Shown here: piece after piece, positions 1-9,800 of the stretch | How positions within the stretch are numbered: position 1 is the stretch's first letter | Layout of the letters: the number at the start of each line of letters is the position of its first letter | Origin: Pseudolysobacter antarcticus | Lineage (GTDB): Bacteria; Pseudomonadota; Gammaproteobacteria; Xanthomonadales; Rhodanobacteraceae | NCBI RefSeq assembly: GCF_004168365.1 | Contig: NZ_CP035704.1 | Coordinates: forward strand, 2,418,001-2,482,000 | DNA: 64,000 nucleotides | Reading direction: 5' to 3' | The notes under the pieces: model-generated | Databases searched by the model: none | Told to the model about the DNA's origin: nothing | What the model saw: the letters and a program-made list of their open reading frames with translations, nothing else | Position numbers and translations under genes: made by a program

Positions 1-5
1 GTGAC

Positions 6-2051
6 ATGCGCAACCGCTTCTGGATTTGCCTGGTTTTCTCCGTACCGATCTTCATCTACTCGCCGATGGGCAATATGTTCGTTGCCCCCACACCGCCCTT
101 TGGCCTGCCGCTCAACCAGTGGCTCTTCGGTCTGGCCAGCGCCGCCGTTCTCTACCCCAGCTGGCCATTCTTTGTGTCAGCTTGGCGCGCGGTGCTGAAG
201 GGCAAGCTGACGATGGCCACGCTAATCGTGTTGAGCGTGGGCACCGGATACATATTCAGTGTCGGCGCGACCTTCTTTTTCAAGAGCGATCAGTTCTTTG
301 AAGCCGTTTCCATGCTCACGGTGTTCATCCTGCTCGGCCACTGGCTGGAAATGCGCGCTCGTGCCGGTGCCTCGTCGGCCATCAAAGCGCTGCTGAAGCT
401 AACACCGGCCAAGGCCTTCGTAGTGCGCAAAGGCACCGAAATCGAAGTGGCGACCGCCGACGTGGTGGTGGGTGACATTGTCGTAATTCGGCCGGGCAAC
501 AAGATTCCGGTGGATGGCACCGTTGAGTCGGGGGATTCACTGGTCGATGAATCGATGCTCACCGGCGAGTCGATGCCGGTGCAAAAAGGTCCCGGAGCGA
601 AGGTTGCAGGTGCGACTATAAACACCAGCGGCACGTTTCGCTACAAGGCCACTAAGATCGGCTCCGACACCGCATTGGCCCAGATCGTCAAGCTGGTACA
701 GGAGGCGCAGAACTCCAAGGCACCGGCGCAATTGCTAGCCGACAAGGCGGCGCAGTGGCTGGTGATCGCCGCCATCGGCGTCGGGCTACTGACCTTCTCG
801 ATCTGGTTCTGGTGGATCGGCCAGCCGCTATTGTTTGCGGTTACTCTGACCATTACGGTTTTCGTGATCGCCTGCCCTGATGCGTTGGGTCTAGCTACGC
901 CGATGGCTGTGATGGTAAGCACTGGCCTGGGAGCCGCCAACGGCATCCTCTTTAAGAATGCTTCAGCGCTGGAAGACGCCACCAAACTCAACGTTATCGT
1001 CTTCGACAAAACCGGCACGCTGACCGTTGGCAAGCCCGAAGTAGTGGACATGGTGATGGCCGAAGGCATTTCGGAAGATGCGCTTCTGCTCGCCGCCGCG
1101 GCCGTCGAGCAAGGGTCGGCCCACCCGTTGGCTCAAGCTGTTCTGCGGCGCGCCGCAAAGCTTCACGTCGACGCGCCCACAGGGTTCAAAAGTATCGATG
1201 GCCAGGGGGCACAGGCGCAGACCACAGCCGGCACCGTGTTTGTTGGCAATCGCCTGCTGATGGATACCCAGAAGTTTTCGCTCGGGCCTCTGCAAGCAGA
1301 CGCTGCGCGACTACAAGGCGAAGGTAGAACAGTGGTACATGTGGCTCAGAACAGTAAGATGATTGGCCTCATCGCGATCGCCGACGCCATTCGGCCAACT
1401 GCCAAAGCTGCGATCGCCAAGCTGCGCGAGGGCGGTATAGAGGTAGTTATGCTCACCGGCGACAATGCTGGCACGGCCAAACGCATCGCTGCCGATCTGG
1501 GCATCGCCAGCGTGCTGTCCGATGTTTTGCCGGGCCAGAAGGCCGCGAAGATCAAAGAGCTGCAGGCGACGGGCAAACGGGTCGGCATGGTGGGCGATGG
1601 TGTCAACGACGCGCCCGCGCTCACGCAAGCGAACGTGGGCTTTGCCATTGGCGCCGGCACCGATGTCGCGATAGACAGCGCCGATGTGGTGTTGATGAAG
1701 AGCGATCCCTACGACATCGTCGGCGCCATCGAACTATCCCGCGCGACCCTGCGCAAAATGCACCAGAATCTGTGGTGGGCGGTGGGCTACAACGCAATCG
1801 CCTTCCCGCTCGCGGCGGGCGTTCTGTACCCTTTTGTCTTGAGTCCGGCGGTCGCGGCTTTGTCGATGTCCGGCAGTACCCTCATTGTGGCGATCAATGC
1901 GCTGCTGCTCAAGCGCACCAAGCTGGCCGGCATCCATCAACCCGGAAAGAAGGGCGCACCTGGATCAGCCTCTCCAGCAAAACCAGGGAATGTGGCGAAG
2001 TCGCCCGAGTCGGCATCCGCCCCACCATCTGACCATAAAGCGGCTGCATAG
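6..2051 (+). CDS. Heavy-metal P1B-type ATPase with CPD motif (5' partial)
   Basis: Inner-membrane metal-exporting P-type ATPase. The frame is open to the window edge and begins in the transmembrane region, so the N-terminal metal-binding part lies outside. Counting from the first ATG in the window, the actuator TGES motif is near residue 185, the transmembrane metal site reads C290-P-D292 instead of the usual CPC, the phosphorylated aspartate is D334 in DKTGTLT, and a GDGVNDAP hinge motif follows near residue 525. The C-terminal tail of about 40 residues is Pro/Ala/Ser-rich and probably disordered. CPx ATPases of this layout usually export Cu(I) or Ag(I). The aspartate in the metal-site triplet makes the substrate uncertain. 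It is followed by lipid and transport genes and an HMA chaperone. Confidence 0.93.
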   Translation: MRNRFWICLVFSVPIFIYSPMGNMFVAPTPPFGLPLNQWLFGLASAAVLYPSWPFFVSAWRAVLKGKLTMATLIVLSVGTGYIFSVGATFFFKSDQFFEAVSMLTVFILLGHWLEMRARAGASSAIKALLKLTPAKAFVVRKGTEIEVATADVVVGDIVVIRPGNKIPVDGTVESGDSLVDESMLTGESMPVQKGPGAKVAGATINTSGTFRYKATKIGSDTALAQIVKLVQEAQNSKAPAQLLADKAAQWLVIAAIGVGLLTFSIWFWWIGQPLLFAVTLTITVFVIACPDALGLATPMAVMVSTGLGAANGILFKNASALEDATKLNVIVFDKTGTLTVGKPEVVDMVMAEGISEDALLLAAAAVEQGSAHPLAQAVLRRAAKLHVDAPTGFKSIDGQGAQAQTTAGTVFVGNRLLMDTQKFSLGPLQADAARLQGEGRTVVHVAQNSKMIGLIAIADAIRPTAKAAIAKLREGGIEVVMLTGDNAGTAKRIAADLGIASVLSDVLPGQKAAKIKELQATGKRVGMVGDGVNDAPALTQANVGFAIGAGTDVAIDSADVVLMKSDPYDIVGAIELSRATLRKMHQNLWWAVGYNAIAFPLAAGVLYPFVLSPAVAALSMSGSTLIVAINALLLKRTKLAGIHQPGKKGAPGSASPAKPGNVAKSPESASAPPSDHKAAA

Positions 2052-2409
2052 CGATGTTCTTTGGCGCCCGCCAGCTTTCACTGTGCGTCCAACGACCGGA
2101 GCGTCGAATCCCTGGCGCGCTGAAAACACCTAGCTGCGTCATCGCGCAGATGGGAGCGTTGACAACGTGCAAACTTTCATGTCGATTCGACGAACACCGA
2201 ATGAAAGCAGTCGATTTTGCAAGCCACTGGCGTCGATTGGCGCATTCAACGCAACTCCACAGAGACGCCGTTGCACATTCAACCGCTGAAGGCGATTTTA
2301 GCCCGCCGTTATGGATGTCGGCCCAACTGATCGCGCTTTCATCGGAGTGCCTGCGCCTATTGTGTGACGTGTCCACCTTTACTACTTTTATCAACGAACG
2401 GAGATTGAC
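2052..2409. other. Intergenic stretch, no gene recognised
   Basis: About 360 bases between the ATPase and the SHOCT gene. Open frames here have no recognisable family and look like chance frames. The last bases carry the ribosome binding site of the SHOCT gene (CGGAG, seven bases before its ATG). Confidence 0.5.
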
Positions 2410-2646
2410 ATGCATGCATATTGGAGCGATTGGTACACGGGCTGGGGTTGGTTCCTCTGGTTTGGAGTAATGATGTTGTTGTTCTCCAGCGCTGGGAACT
2501 GGGGTTATACCTACCGTGTACACCGAATCCATCGTTCCCAACCTCGTAAGGAAGCGATCGACATCCTCAATGAACGGTATGCTCGCGGTGAGATCACGGG
2601 CGATGAATATGGCCACATGAGAGCGACAATTACAGCAAACGCATGA
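2410..2646 (+). CDS. Small SHOCT-domain membrane protein
   Basis: A 78-residue protein with a Trp-rich N-terminal transmembrane segment (about residues 10-30) and a C-terminal SHOCT motif (about residues 50-75, with the typical A-x-x-I-L-x-x-R-Y-A-R-G-E-I pattern). SHOCT domains are short helical modules that often end small membrane proteins and are thought to mediate oligomerisation; no biochemical role can be assigned. A CGGAG ribosome binding site lies seven bases before the ATG. Such proteins commonly sit next to copper ATPases, which fits the upstream gene. Confidence 0.85.
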   Translation: MHAYWSDWYTGWGWFLWFGVMMLLFSSAGNWGYTYRVHRIHRSQPRKEAIDILNERYARGEITGDEYGHMRATITANA

Positions 2647-2702
2647 GTTGAGGAGGACGTTGCACGTCGTCGCGTTCGCTCAACCCAGCCCACAGCATGG
2701 TT

Positions 2703-2734
2703 GGACGATCTGCGGAAATACACGCAGATCGTCC
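2703..2734. terminator. Perfect 12-bp inverted repeat, possible terminator
   Basis: Arms 2703-2714 and 2723-2734 are exact reverse complements, separated by an 8-base AT-rich loop. It lies 56 bases after the SHOCT stop codon. No T-run follows, so a rho-independent terminator is only one possibility; a protein-binding palindrome is another. Confidence 0.4.
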
Positions 2735-3052
2735 ACGCCGCAGCTGACGCCTGCCGCGGGATCAGCTGCGCCCGCTGCTGCAGGATGTTCGGACGAATCA
2801 CGCCGCCTCACGAAATAGGTTGGCGCGTCCGACGATCCCGATCCCACTGCTACCACGCATTGCGGGCGCTCGTTTGATTGCGTGCTGTCTCTGACAGCGT
2901 CGCGACTAGTGCCAAGGTCGCGAATTCATCGCCCCATACAACGTCCCGCACGATGACGTCGAGGCCCGCCTGCCACCCTGCCCTGATGTAGTCGCGCACA
3001 GGATCCGAGCCGTCGATCCGGGCGAGTCATCACGACGCTCGGCTATCGCCGT
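2735..3052. other. Gene-poor stretch with a possible coding relic
   Basis: No complete gene. On the minus strand a 57-codon open stretch (about 3022 down to a stop at 2850-2852) looks coding in composition, with a D-P-V-R-D-Y-I-R-A-G-W stretch, but has no start and I do not recognise the family. It may be the tail of a deleted gene. Confidence 0.3.
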
Positions 3053-4179
3053 TCACAACCAACGGCGCACGGTCCAGCCGAAGACCTCAAGCAGCCGTTG
3101 CTGCCATCCTCGCGTCGCCCAGTCGTTAGCCGTGACCGGCGCCGACTCGTTAAGATCGGCTTGGAAGCGTTCGTCTAGTAGCGCGCAGAACTGTTCCTCG
3201 GAGGTGGTGAACACGAGTTCGTAGTTCACAAAAAAAAGCTGCGGTAGTCGAAGTTCGACGTACCGAGCACGGCCCACTTGCTGTCGATCGTCATCGTCTT
3301 GGCGTGCATCATGCGCGGCAGGTACTCGTAAATGCTCGCCCCTGCGCCAATCAGCGCCGTGTAGAAGTCATGCGCCGCCCAGCGCGTCAGCGGTACATCA
3401 GTCCGAGACGGCACCAGCAGCCGCACGTCGACACCACGACGGGCTGCCTGCATCAATTGCTGCTGCATGAGCAGGTCCGGAACGAAATAGGGCGTCGTCA
3501 AATAAATTCGTTCCCGCGCCGTGGCAATCGCTTCTAGGTACAGGCAGCGGATGTAACGACCGCACTTACGCGTGTCATTGACAGCAAGACCGGTCGAGCC
3601 GCCGCTCGCCGGTATTGCAAGCCGCTCGCCCCGCCAGAATGCGTCGAACAATTTGCCTGCCTGTAGAACAAGCGGTCCCGAGATTGCAACGTGACTGTCG
3701 CGCCATCGCGTTTCGCCGTACAAGCGGCGAGAACTCGCTCGGTGGATGTTGAATCCGCCCACATAGGCGACTTGGTCGTCGACCACCAGCAGCTTGCGGT
3801 GGTTGCGTCGGTTGTAGCGCATGGGATGCCGCCAGCTCCAACGATGAAACCACTTGACGCGCACACCCCGCTTGCAAAGCATTCGCAAAAGAGACCGCGA
3901 CATTCCGCCACGCGCACCCTCCGCGTCCAGGTGAAGCCGCACGCCGATCCCCATTTGCGCCCTCTCGGCCAATGCCTCAGCGAACGACTGACCTACCTCG
4001 TCGCCCGCGAAGATGTAGCTCTCAAGGCGAATAGCGATGCGAGCGTTTCGGATCGAAGTCAGCATCGCTGCGTACAGTACGTCGCCTTCGACGAATAGTT
4101 CCGTCTCCGCCGGCCCGGGTGCCGGTCGTGCTTCGTCCTTGGCGATCGCCGTGGTTCGCGTCATCTTTTCGGAGGCCAA
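3053..4179 (-). pseudogene. clsB: Cardiolipin synthase (ClsB-like, PLD superfamily), frameshifted at a poly-A/T tract
   Basis: Phospholipase D-superfamily protein that would condense phosphatidylglycerol or related lipids into cardiolipin at the inner membrane. Two HKD motifs are visible: H-R-K-L-L-V-V-D-D near residue 140 and H-A-K-T-M-T-I-D near residue 292, each followed by the usual G-x-x-N segment. The first frame stops just after N-F-D-Y-R-S-F-F. The missing tail (F-V-N-Y-E-L-V-F and about 55 more residues) continues in another frame down to 3053. The switch lies in an eight-base A tract (plus strand 3230-3237); nine or six bases would restore one frame of about 373 residues. It could be a pseudogene, a slippage-controlled gene or a sequencing error. 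Confidence 0.85.
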
Positions 4180-4218
4180 AGATGCGCCCCTGTCTGGCGA
4201 GTGGAATTCATCGATCGG

Positions 4219-5523
4219 TCACTCGATCGAACAGGTATCGGTTCGGCGCGTTCCGCCTGAGTCTTTCGGCCGGGATCCATCGGGAATTGCCGCCCCCCAG
4301 GCAGGCCGAGCCAGGAGGATCCCCAATAGCCCGACCAACGGCGCCGCCAACCACGCGAAGCTGGTCTGCGCCAACGCGCCGAACAGCCAGCCACCGGCCG
4401 CTGCCCCGAGAGTCTGGCCCAAGCCAGCGGCGGCGGCCAAGCCACCCATGGTGGTACCGAGACTTCCGCGCGAGGCGCCCGCAGCGCGGTAGGCGATGAC
4501 CGGCAAGATCAGTCCGGTTCCGACCGCAGTGAAACTGATCCCTGCATACATCCAGGCGTTGGAATGATGGAAGGCGAGAACGGACAGGCCAACGATTGCC
4601 ACAATCAGGCCGGTCGCCACAACCCGGCGCCCCGGCACCTTGTCCAGGAGAGCGGTGAAGAATAGCAATGCATTCACCGCCAACATCGCAAAAGCGCATT
4701 CCGCGAACATCATCGCTACTTCGCGCCGCGATGTGCCGATATGGAGCTGGCCCTGAAGCACGATGCCCAATTCGAAAGCCGACAGCACGAATGTGACTGC
4801 GCCACTAAGCCAGAGGAGCGCGACGCGGTCTGTTCTGAACGTTGGCACCTCCTTCGATCCGGCCAGTGCAGCGACGATAGGTTCGGGCAGCGTGCGCGTC
4901 AGCCCTATCATCATGACAGCGCCGAAGATCGCGGACAACACGATAACGGCCTGTGCCGTGAGTGCGGCGGTAGTTGCACCGTCATCTGCCCAAGACCCAA
5001 CCGATCGGGCGACGATATTGAGGGCGGGACCGAATAAAAATCCCAGCAACGACATCGCGCCCAGCCATGCAAAGCGGCGCGCGCGCTGCATCTGCGGCGT
5101 GTGCTCCGCGACGAGTGCCGACACAACCGGAACGACTGCAGCTACGAAAAAGCCGGTAGTCACGCGCAAAGTATAAATGCCCCATAGGGTTTCAAACGCG
5201 GGAACCAGCATTACCAGCAGGCTCGATACATAGCCGACCAATCCCACGATCAGCACTCGACCCAGGCCGATGCGATCCGCTAGCGCTCCCCAGAAAGGGG
5301 CGCCTACCAGCACGCCTGCCGTGTACATGCCGCTGAGGAAGCCGATGTGGCGAGAGACCGCCGCAGCGCTCGCACCCGGGTTGAGAATGGCCAGCCATCC
5401 TTGCCATTGAGGAAGGAGCGCCCCATAGCCGGCCGAGATCACGAAGACGGCGGCTGCTAACCAGACCAGCTGCCAGGGTCGCAGTAACAGCATCGACTGA
5501 GAGCTTGCGGGAGCCCTGTTCAT
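4219..5523 (-). CDS. MFS transporter
   Basis: Major facilitator superfamily inner-membrane transporter of 434 residues from the ATG at 5523. Many hydrophobic segments are spread along the length, and the loop after the second helix has the family pattern G-A-L-A-D-R-I-G-L-G-R (about residue 80). The substrate cannot be read from the sequence; it resembles drug or metabolite exporters of the 12-helix type. A TTG seven codons upstream is an alternative start. It lies between clsB and the HMA chaperone on the same strand. Confidence 0.88.
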   Translation of the reverse strand: MNRAPASSQSMLLLRPWQLVWLAAAVFVISAGYGALLPQWQGWLAILNPGASAAAVSRHIGFLSGMYTAGVLVGAPFWGALADRIGLGRVLIVGLVGYVSSLLVMLVPAFETLWGIYTLRVTTGFFVAAVVPVVSALVAEHTPQMQRARRFAWLGAMSLLGFLFGPALNIVARSVGSWADDGATTAALTAQAVIVLSAIFGAVMMIGLTRTLPEPIVAALAGSKEVPTFRTDRVALLWLSGAVTFVLSAFELGIVLQGQLHIGTSRREVAMMFAECAFAMLAVNALLFFTALLDKVPGRRVVATGLIVAIVGLSVLAFHHSNAWMYAGISFTAVGTGLILPVIAYRAAGASRGSLGTTMGGLAAAAGLGQTLGAAAGGWLFGALAQTSFAWLAAPLVGLLGILLARPAWGAAIPDGSRPKDSGGTRRTDTCSIE

Positions 5524-5592
5524 CGGCGAGGAATGCGCTGCCAAAAACGGCGTGACAGCGCCCGCTCAAAAAGCGCGACGTCGTTCACGAGA

Positions 5593-5844
5593 TCAGCCGC
5601 AACATCCGTTCCTGGTTCGACTTGTGGGTGCTTCGTTGTCGGCCGCGAGCCCATAGCCGGCACCTTTTACGACCGATTGCAGTCGCTTGCGAGATGTCAG
5701 CTTTTCATCGAAGTCGACGCAAGCCTTGCCGGGGAGCGATACGTCTACGCGACCGACGCCCGGTACGGCGGTCAGCGCCTGAGTTACTTTGCTGACGCAT
5801 CCACCGCAGGTCATTCCGGTCACATTCATGGTTTCTGTTTGCAT
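5593..5844 (-). CDS. copZ: HMA-domain copper chaperone (CopZ-like)
   Basis: An 83-residue cytosolic heavy-metal-associated domain. The N-terminal G-M-T-C-G-G-C loop (C14 and C17) binds Cu(I) in this ferredoxin-like fold. A C-terminal C-C-G adds two cysteines that are common in short bacterial versions. The start at 5844 is chosen because an AAGGAA ribosome binding site lies just upstream and the upstream frame is not HMA-like. CopZ proteins carry Cu(I) to P-type ATPases, and an 8-bp-arm palindrome resembling a metalloregulator site lies about 140 bases upstream. A second, closely similar copy is at 18574-18828. Confidence 0.93.
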   Translation of the reverse strand: MQTETMNVTGMTCGGCVSKVTQALTAVPGVGRVDVSLPGKACVDFDEKLTSRKRLQSVVKGAGYGLAADNEAPTSRTRNGCCG

Positions 5845-5985
5845 GGTAGTTCCTTGATGCTTGGTAATGTTGACGCAAAAATAGGCACGCCAAGGCAACA
5901 ATCGCGATGTGCTTCGGCGCCTGTAGCGCGCATCCGAAACTCCAGCCATCGAGTGTGCGGTCGCCCCGCCTAAATGCGATCCAAT

Positions 5986-6008
5986 CCTTACATCAAGCGC
6001 ATGTAAGG
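5986..6008 (-). promoter_or_regulatory. Perfect inverted repeat, candidate metalloregulator operator of the HMA gene
   Basis: CCTTACAT and ATGTAAGG are exact reverse complements separated by seven bases. The position, upstream of a copper chaperone, and the dyad size suit a MerR/CueR-type site. No regulator gene is adjacent, so a regulator elsewhere would act in trans. Confidence 0.5.
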
Positions 6009-6341
6009 ACGCAGCACAATGCAACGATGACCGGAAGTTGGCGACTAAAGAGTTGCGCACCACGATGCGCGCTGGGCGATCGCGTGTCTGTGCGCTCCCG
6101 CACTAAGTATTCGATTGATGCGATCGCGCGTCGATGGGACGCATGGTCGATCTTCTTTGCAGGCTGGCCTAGTCAGCTCCAGCATTCCCTCGCGCAGCTG
6201 CGTTTGCGTCGAAAACTGGCGGAAGGTTACTACTCCTATCAGCACGCAGGCCCCTCGCTGTGTGCGGTAGCAAACAGACGAAGCACGATCCCAGGTGCAC
6301 AGTCGAGACACGCTATCCGGCAAATTTGATGGAGTGAAGCG
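6009..6341. other. Intergenic stretch, no gene recognised
   Basis: About 330 bases. Open frames on both strands here have no recognisable features. The final bases carry the ribosome binding site of the PRC-barrel gene (ATGGAG, seven bases before its ATG). Confidence 0.5.
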
Positions 6342-7172
6342 ATGTTACGCAGCATGAAAGATCTTGAGGGTTATGCCATCGGCGCCACTGACGGCACGAT
6401 CGGGTACGTCAAGGATTTATACTTCGACGACGAAAGTTGGACCGTCCGCTACTTCGTTGTTGACACCGGTGGGTGGTTGTCAAGTCGCGAGGTGCTCATT
6501 TCGCCTTTTTCCATCGGCAAGCTAACAGGATCGGAAAGAGTGTTGCCCGCCTCGTTGACGCGGGAGAAGGTGAAGAACAGCCCCGACATCGATACCGACG
6601 AGCCGGTTTCGCGCCAGCACGAGAGGGAGTACCTCGGGTACTACGGCTATCCGCTGTATTGGGGCGGCGAAGGGTATTGGGGCGACGAGTTCTACCCCGA
6701 TTCGATGCTCGCTGGTTGGGACGGCGAGCCCGTCCGACGCGCGGCGACTGGTCCACATGACCCTACTGTGGCAGATGTCGAAACGATGTCGGAACCGTAT
6801 GCGGACTCGCACCTGCGCAGTTGCCAGACTGTCAGGGGCTACCACGTGCACGCTAGCGACGGCGACATCGGACATGTTGAAGGCATGCTCGTGGACGACG
6901 AGACCTGGGCGATTCGATACCTCATCGTCAATACGAGCAACTGGTGGGTCGGACAGAAAGTGCTCGTCGCATCGGAATGGATCGACAGCGTAAGTTGGGG
7001 CGACGCGAAGGTATCGGTCGACCTGGCGCGGCAAGCCGTCAAGGACTCGCCGCTCTTCATTCACTCTGCTCCGTTGGACCGTCAACAGGAGGCTCGCCTC
7101 TATGACCACTATGGCCGTCGCGGCTATTGGACCGACGAACCGAAACGCGAAACCGCGATATCACCCATTTGA
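6342..7172 (+). CDS. Protein with two PRC-barrel domains
   Basis: A 276-residue soluble protein made of two related halves. Each begins with a G-Y-x-(I/V)-x-A-x-D-G-x-I-G pattern (about residues 10-22 and 167-180), followed by a D-D-E-(S/T)-W-x-(V/I)-R-Y stretch. Both are typical of PRC-barrel beta modules, best known from RNA processing and photosynthetic reaction centres. The linker of about 60 residues is rich in Tyr, Gly and acidic residues. Stand-alone double PRC proteins are often linked to general stress responses, but no function is demonstrated here. It lies directly upstream of phosphoketolase. Confidence 0.85.
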   Translation: MLRSMKDLEGYAIGATDGTIGYVKDLYFDDESWTVRYFVVDTGGWLSSREVLISPFSIGKLTGSERVLPASLTREKVKNSPDIDTDEPVSRQHEREYLGYYGYPLYWGGEGYWGDEFYPDSMLAGWDGEPVRRAATGPHDPTVADVETMSEPYADSHLRSCQTVRGYHVHASDGDIGHVEGMLVDDETWAIRYLIVNTSNWWVGQKVLVASEWIDSVSWGDAKVSVDLARQAVKDSPLFIHSAPLDRQQEARLYDHYGRRGYWTDEPKRETAISPI

Positions 7173-7378
7173 AGGCCCCCGCCCCACTTGACGTCGGTGA
7201 GCGTGGTTTAAGTCTTTGGCTTCAACCGGCTGGTCGCCATGACTTCATCCCCTTCGCCAGAAGCGCCCAGCACGCGTTCGCAAAGTCTTCCGCTGCTGCC
7301 GACAAGACATATAGCCGGGATGTGCGATCTGCGCGTTCACACGGTGTTTGCCGCCCTTGAATTCTGAGAAAAAATGCT

Positions 7379-9742
7379 ATGAGTGCCCTCACCCCAGAAC
7401 TAAGTCAACGCATGGATGCATATTGGCGCGCGGCTAACTATCTCTCGGTCGGACAGATCTATCTCTTCGACAACCCGCTGCTGAAGCGTCCCTTGGCGCC
7501 TACCGACATCAAGCACATGTTGTTGGGACATTGGGGTACGACACCCGGGCAAAATTTCATCTACGTCCACCTGAACCGCATCATCAAGAAATACGATCTC
7601 GACATGATTTACGTCTCGGGCCCGGGGCACGGCGGCCCCGCCGTCGTAGCGAACACGTATCTAGAGGGCACGTACAGCGAGATATATCCGAATATCAGCC
7701 AGGACGAAGCCGGGTTGCAGAAACTGTTCCTGCAGTTTTCCTTTCCTGGCGGCATCCCCAGCCATGCATCGCCGGAAACGCCCGGATCGATCCACGAGGG
7801 CGGCGAACTCGGCTATTCGCTCAGCCATTCGTTCGGCGCTGTGTTCGACAATCCCGGGCTGATCGTCGCCTGCGTGGTAGGTGACGGCGAGGCAGAAACC
7901 GGACCGCTGGCCACGGCGTGGCATTCCAACAAATTCCTCGATCCCGTAACCGATGGAGCCGTGCTGCCGATCCTGCATCTCAACGGCTATAAGATATCCA
8001 ACCCCACCATCCTTGCGCGCATCAGCCGCGAGGAGCTGGAACAACTGTTGCGCGGTTACGGATGGACACCCATTTTCGTCGAAGGCGACGAGCCGGCGCC
8101 CATGCATGAAGCCATGGCAACGGCGCTGGATACGGCCATCGACCAGATCAGACAGATACAGATCGATGCGCGCAAGAATGGTGACACTGCGCGACCGCGT
8201 TGGCCGATGATCGTTCTCAAATCGCCCAAAGGCTGGACGGGCCCGAAAGTAGTGGATGGCCTCCCGGTCGAGGGCACGTTCCGCGCGCACCAAGTCCCGC
8301 TTCATCCCAATACCATTCCCGAACACCTCTCACTGTTGGAAGACTGGTTGCGAAGTTACCGGGCAGAGGAGTTGTTCGACGAACAAGGCCGCCTCAAGCC
8401 AGAACTCGCCGGACTTGCGCCTGAAGGTCATCGACGCATGGGTTCTAATCCGCATGCCAACGGCGGCATGTTGATGCGCGACCTGCGCATACCGGATTTT
8501 CGTGACTACGCGGCTGCGGTGGCGACGCCGGGCGTCATCGGCATCGGCGATACACACGTGCTCGGACCTTTTCTCCGTGATATCGCCAAGTTGAATCAGG
8601 AGACTCGCAACTTCCGGGTCTTCGGTCCGGACGAAACACTATCCAACGGCTTGGGCGCACTCTTCGAAGCCACCCACCGCCAGTGGGATGCCGAAACAAT
8701 GCTCAACGACGAGTTCCTCGCTCGCTCAGGCAGGGTGCTGGACTCGATGCTCAGCGAGCATCAATGCGAAGGGTGGCTGGAGGGTTACCTACTAACTGGG
8801 CGGCATGGCCTTTTCAACTGTTACGAGGCTTTCATCCATATCATCGATTCGATGTTCAACCAGCACGCCAAGTGGCTCAAGGTTACGGCGCGCCTTCCGT
8901 GGCGGCGCAAGATCGCGTCACTGAATTACCTGCTGGCTTCGCACGTCTGGCGCCAAGACCACAATGGCTTTACCCACCAGGACCCGGGGTTCGTCGACGT
9001 CGTCATGAACAAGAAGGCGACGGTCGTGCGGATCTACTTCCCGCCAGATGCGAATTGCTTGCTATCGGTAGTCGATCACTGCTTGCGCAGCCGCCATTAC
9101 GTCAATGTCATAGTGGCGGGAAAACATCCCGCGCCGCAATGGTTGAGCATGGATGAAGCAGTCAAGCATTGCACCAAGGGCATCGGTATCTGGCAATGGG
9201 CAAGCAACGATCAGGAGGCCGAGCCCGACGTGGTGATGGCCTGCTGCGGCGATGTGCCAACCCTTGAAACGCTGGCTGCGGTCTCGATCATGCGCGAGCA
9301 CCTGCCCCATCTCAAGATCCGCGTAGTCAATGTCGTTGACCTGATGCGCCTGCAGCCACAAAGCGAACACCCTCATGGCTTGAGCGATACCGACTTCGAT
9401 GATCTATTCACGACTAACAAGCCGGTGGTCTTTGCGTTCCACGCCTACCCCTGGTCGATCCACCGGCTGACGTACCGGCGAACCAACCACGAGAACATCC
9501 ACGTCCGCGGCTACAAGGAAGAAGGGACGATTACCACACCGTTTGACATGACGGTTCTCAATGATCTCGATCGATTCCACCTCGTGATGGACGTCATTGA
9601 TCGCGTGCCCCACGCGGGCGAAAAAGGGGTGTACCTGAAGCAACAGTTGAAGGACAAACTGATCGAGCACAAGCGATACATTGATCTGAACGGTCGGGAC
9701 ATGCCGGAAGTCCGGGAATGGCGCTGGAACAGTGTAACTTGA
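7379..9742 (+). CDS. xfp: Phosphoketolase (xylulose-5-phosphate/fructose-6-phosphate)
   Basis: Thiamine-diphosphate enzyme that splits xylulose 5-phosphate (and usually fructose 6-phosphate) with phosphate into acetyl phosphate and a shorter aldose phosphate. Its length of 787 residues is normal for the family. Visible signatures include G-P-G-H-G-G-P near residue 82, the [19 protein letters not shown] segment near residue 130, and the ThDP-binding G-D-G-E-A-E-T-G near residue 168. It appears complete. Here it sits between a PRC-barrel protein and a glycoside-hydrolase-like protein, suggesting a carbon-bypass or stress-metabolism cassette. Confidence 0.97.
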   Translation: MSALTPELSQRMDAYWRAANYLSVGQIYLFDNPLLKRPLAPTDIKHMLLGHWGTTPGQNFIYVHLNRIIKKYDLDMIYVSGPGHGGPAVVANTYLEGTYSEIYPNISQDEAGLQKLFLQFSFPGGIPSHASPETPGSIHEGGELGYSLSHSFGAVFDNPGLIVACVVGDGEAETGPLATAWHSNKFLDPVTDGAVLPILHLNGYKISNPTILARISREELEQLLRGYGWTPIFVEGDEPAPMHEAMATALDTAIDQIRQIQIDARKNGDTARPRWPMIVLKSPKGWTGPKVVDGLPVEGTFRAHQVPLHPNTIPEHLSLLEDWLRSYRAEELFDEQGRLKPELAGLAPEGHRRMGSNPHANGGMLMRDLRIPDFRDYAAAVATPGVIGIGDTHVLGPFLRDIAKLNQETRNFRVFGPDETLSNGLGALFEATHRQWDAETMLNDEFLARSGRVLDSMLSEHQCEGWLEGYLLTGRHGLFNCYEAFIHIIDSMFNQHAKWLKVTARLPWRRKIASLNYLLASHVWRQDHNGFTHQDPGFVDVVMNKKATVVRIYFPPDANCLLSVVDHCLRSRHYVNVIVAGKHPAPQWLSMDEAVKHCTKGIGIWQWASNDQEAEPDVVMACCGDVPTLETLAAVSIMREHLPHLKIRVVNVVDLMRLQPQSEHPHGLSDTDFDDLFTTNKPVVFAFHAYPWSIHRLTYRRTNHENIHVRGYKEEGTITTPFDMTVLNDLDRFHLVMDVIDRVPHAGEKGVYLKQQLKDKLIEHKRYIDLNGRDMPEVREWRWNSVT

Positions 9743-9800
9743 ACAAGTTGCACGGGAATATTGTGCCGGCGGGATCACCAAGATCATGAGGGAGGCTACT

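Noticed and set aside
1909-2616. A 235-residue minus-strand frame after the first ATPase
   Set aside because: Overlaps the ATPase end and the SHOCT gene, with no family features.
6045-6323. A 92-residue minus-strand frame upstream of the PRC gene
   Set aside because: No ribosome binding site, no motif, chance-like composition.
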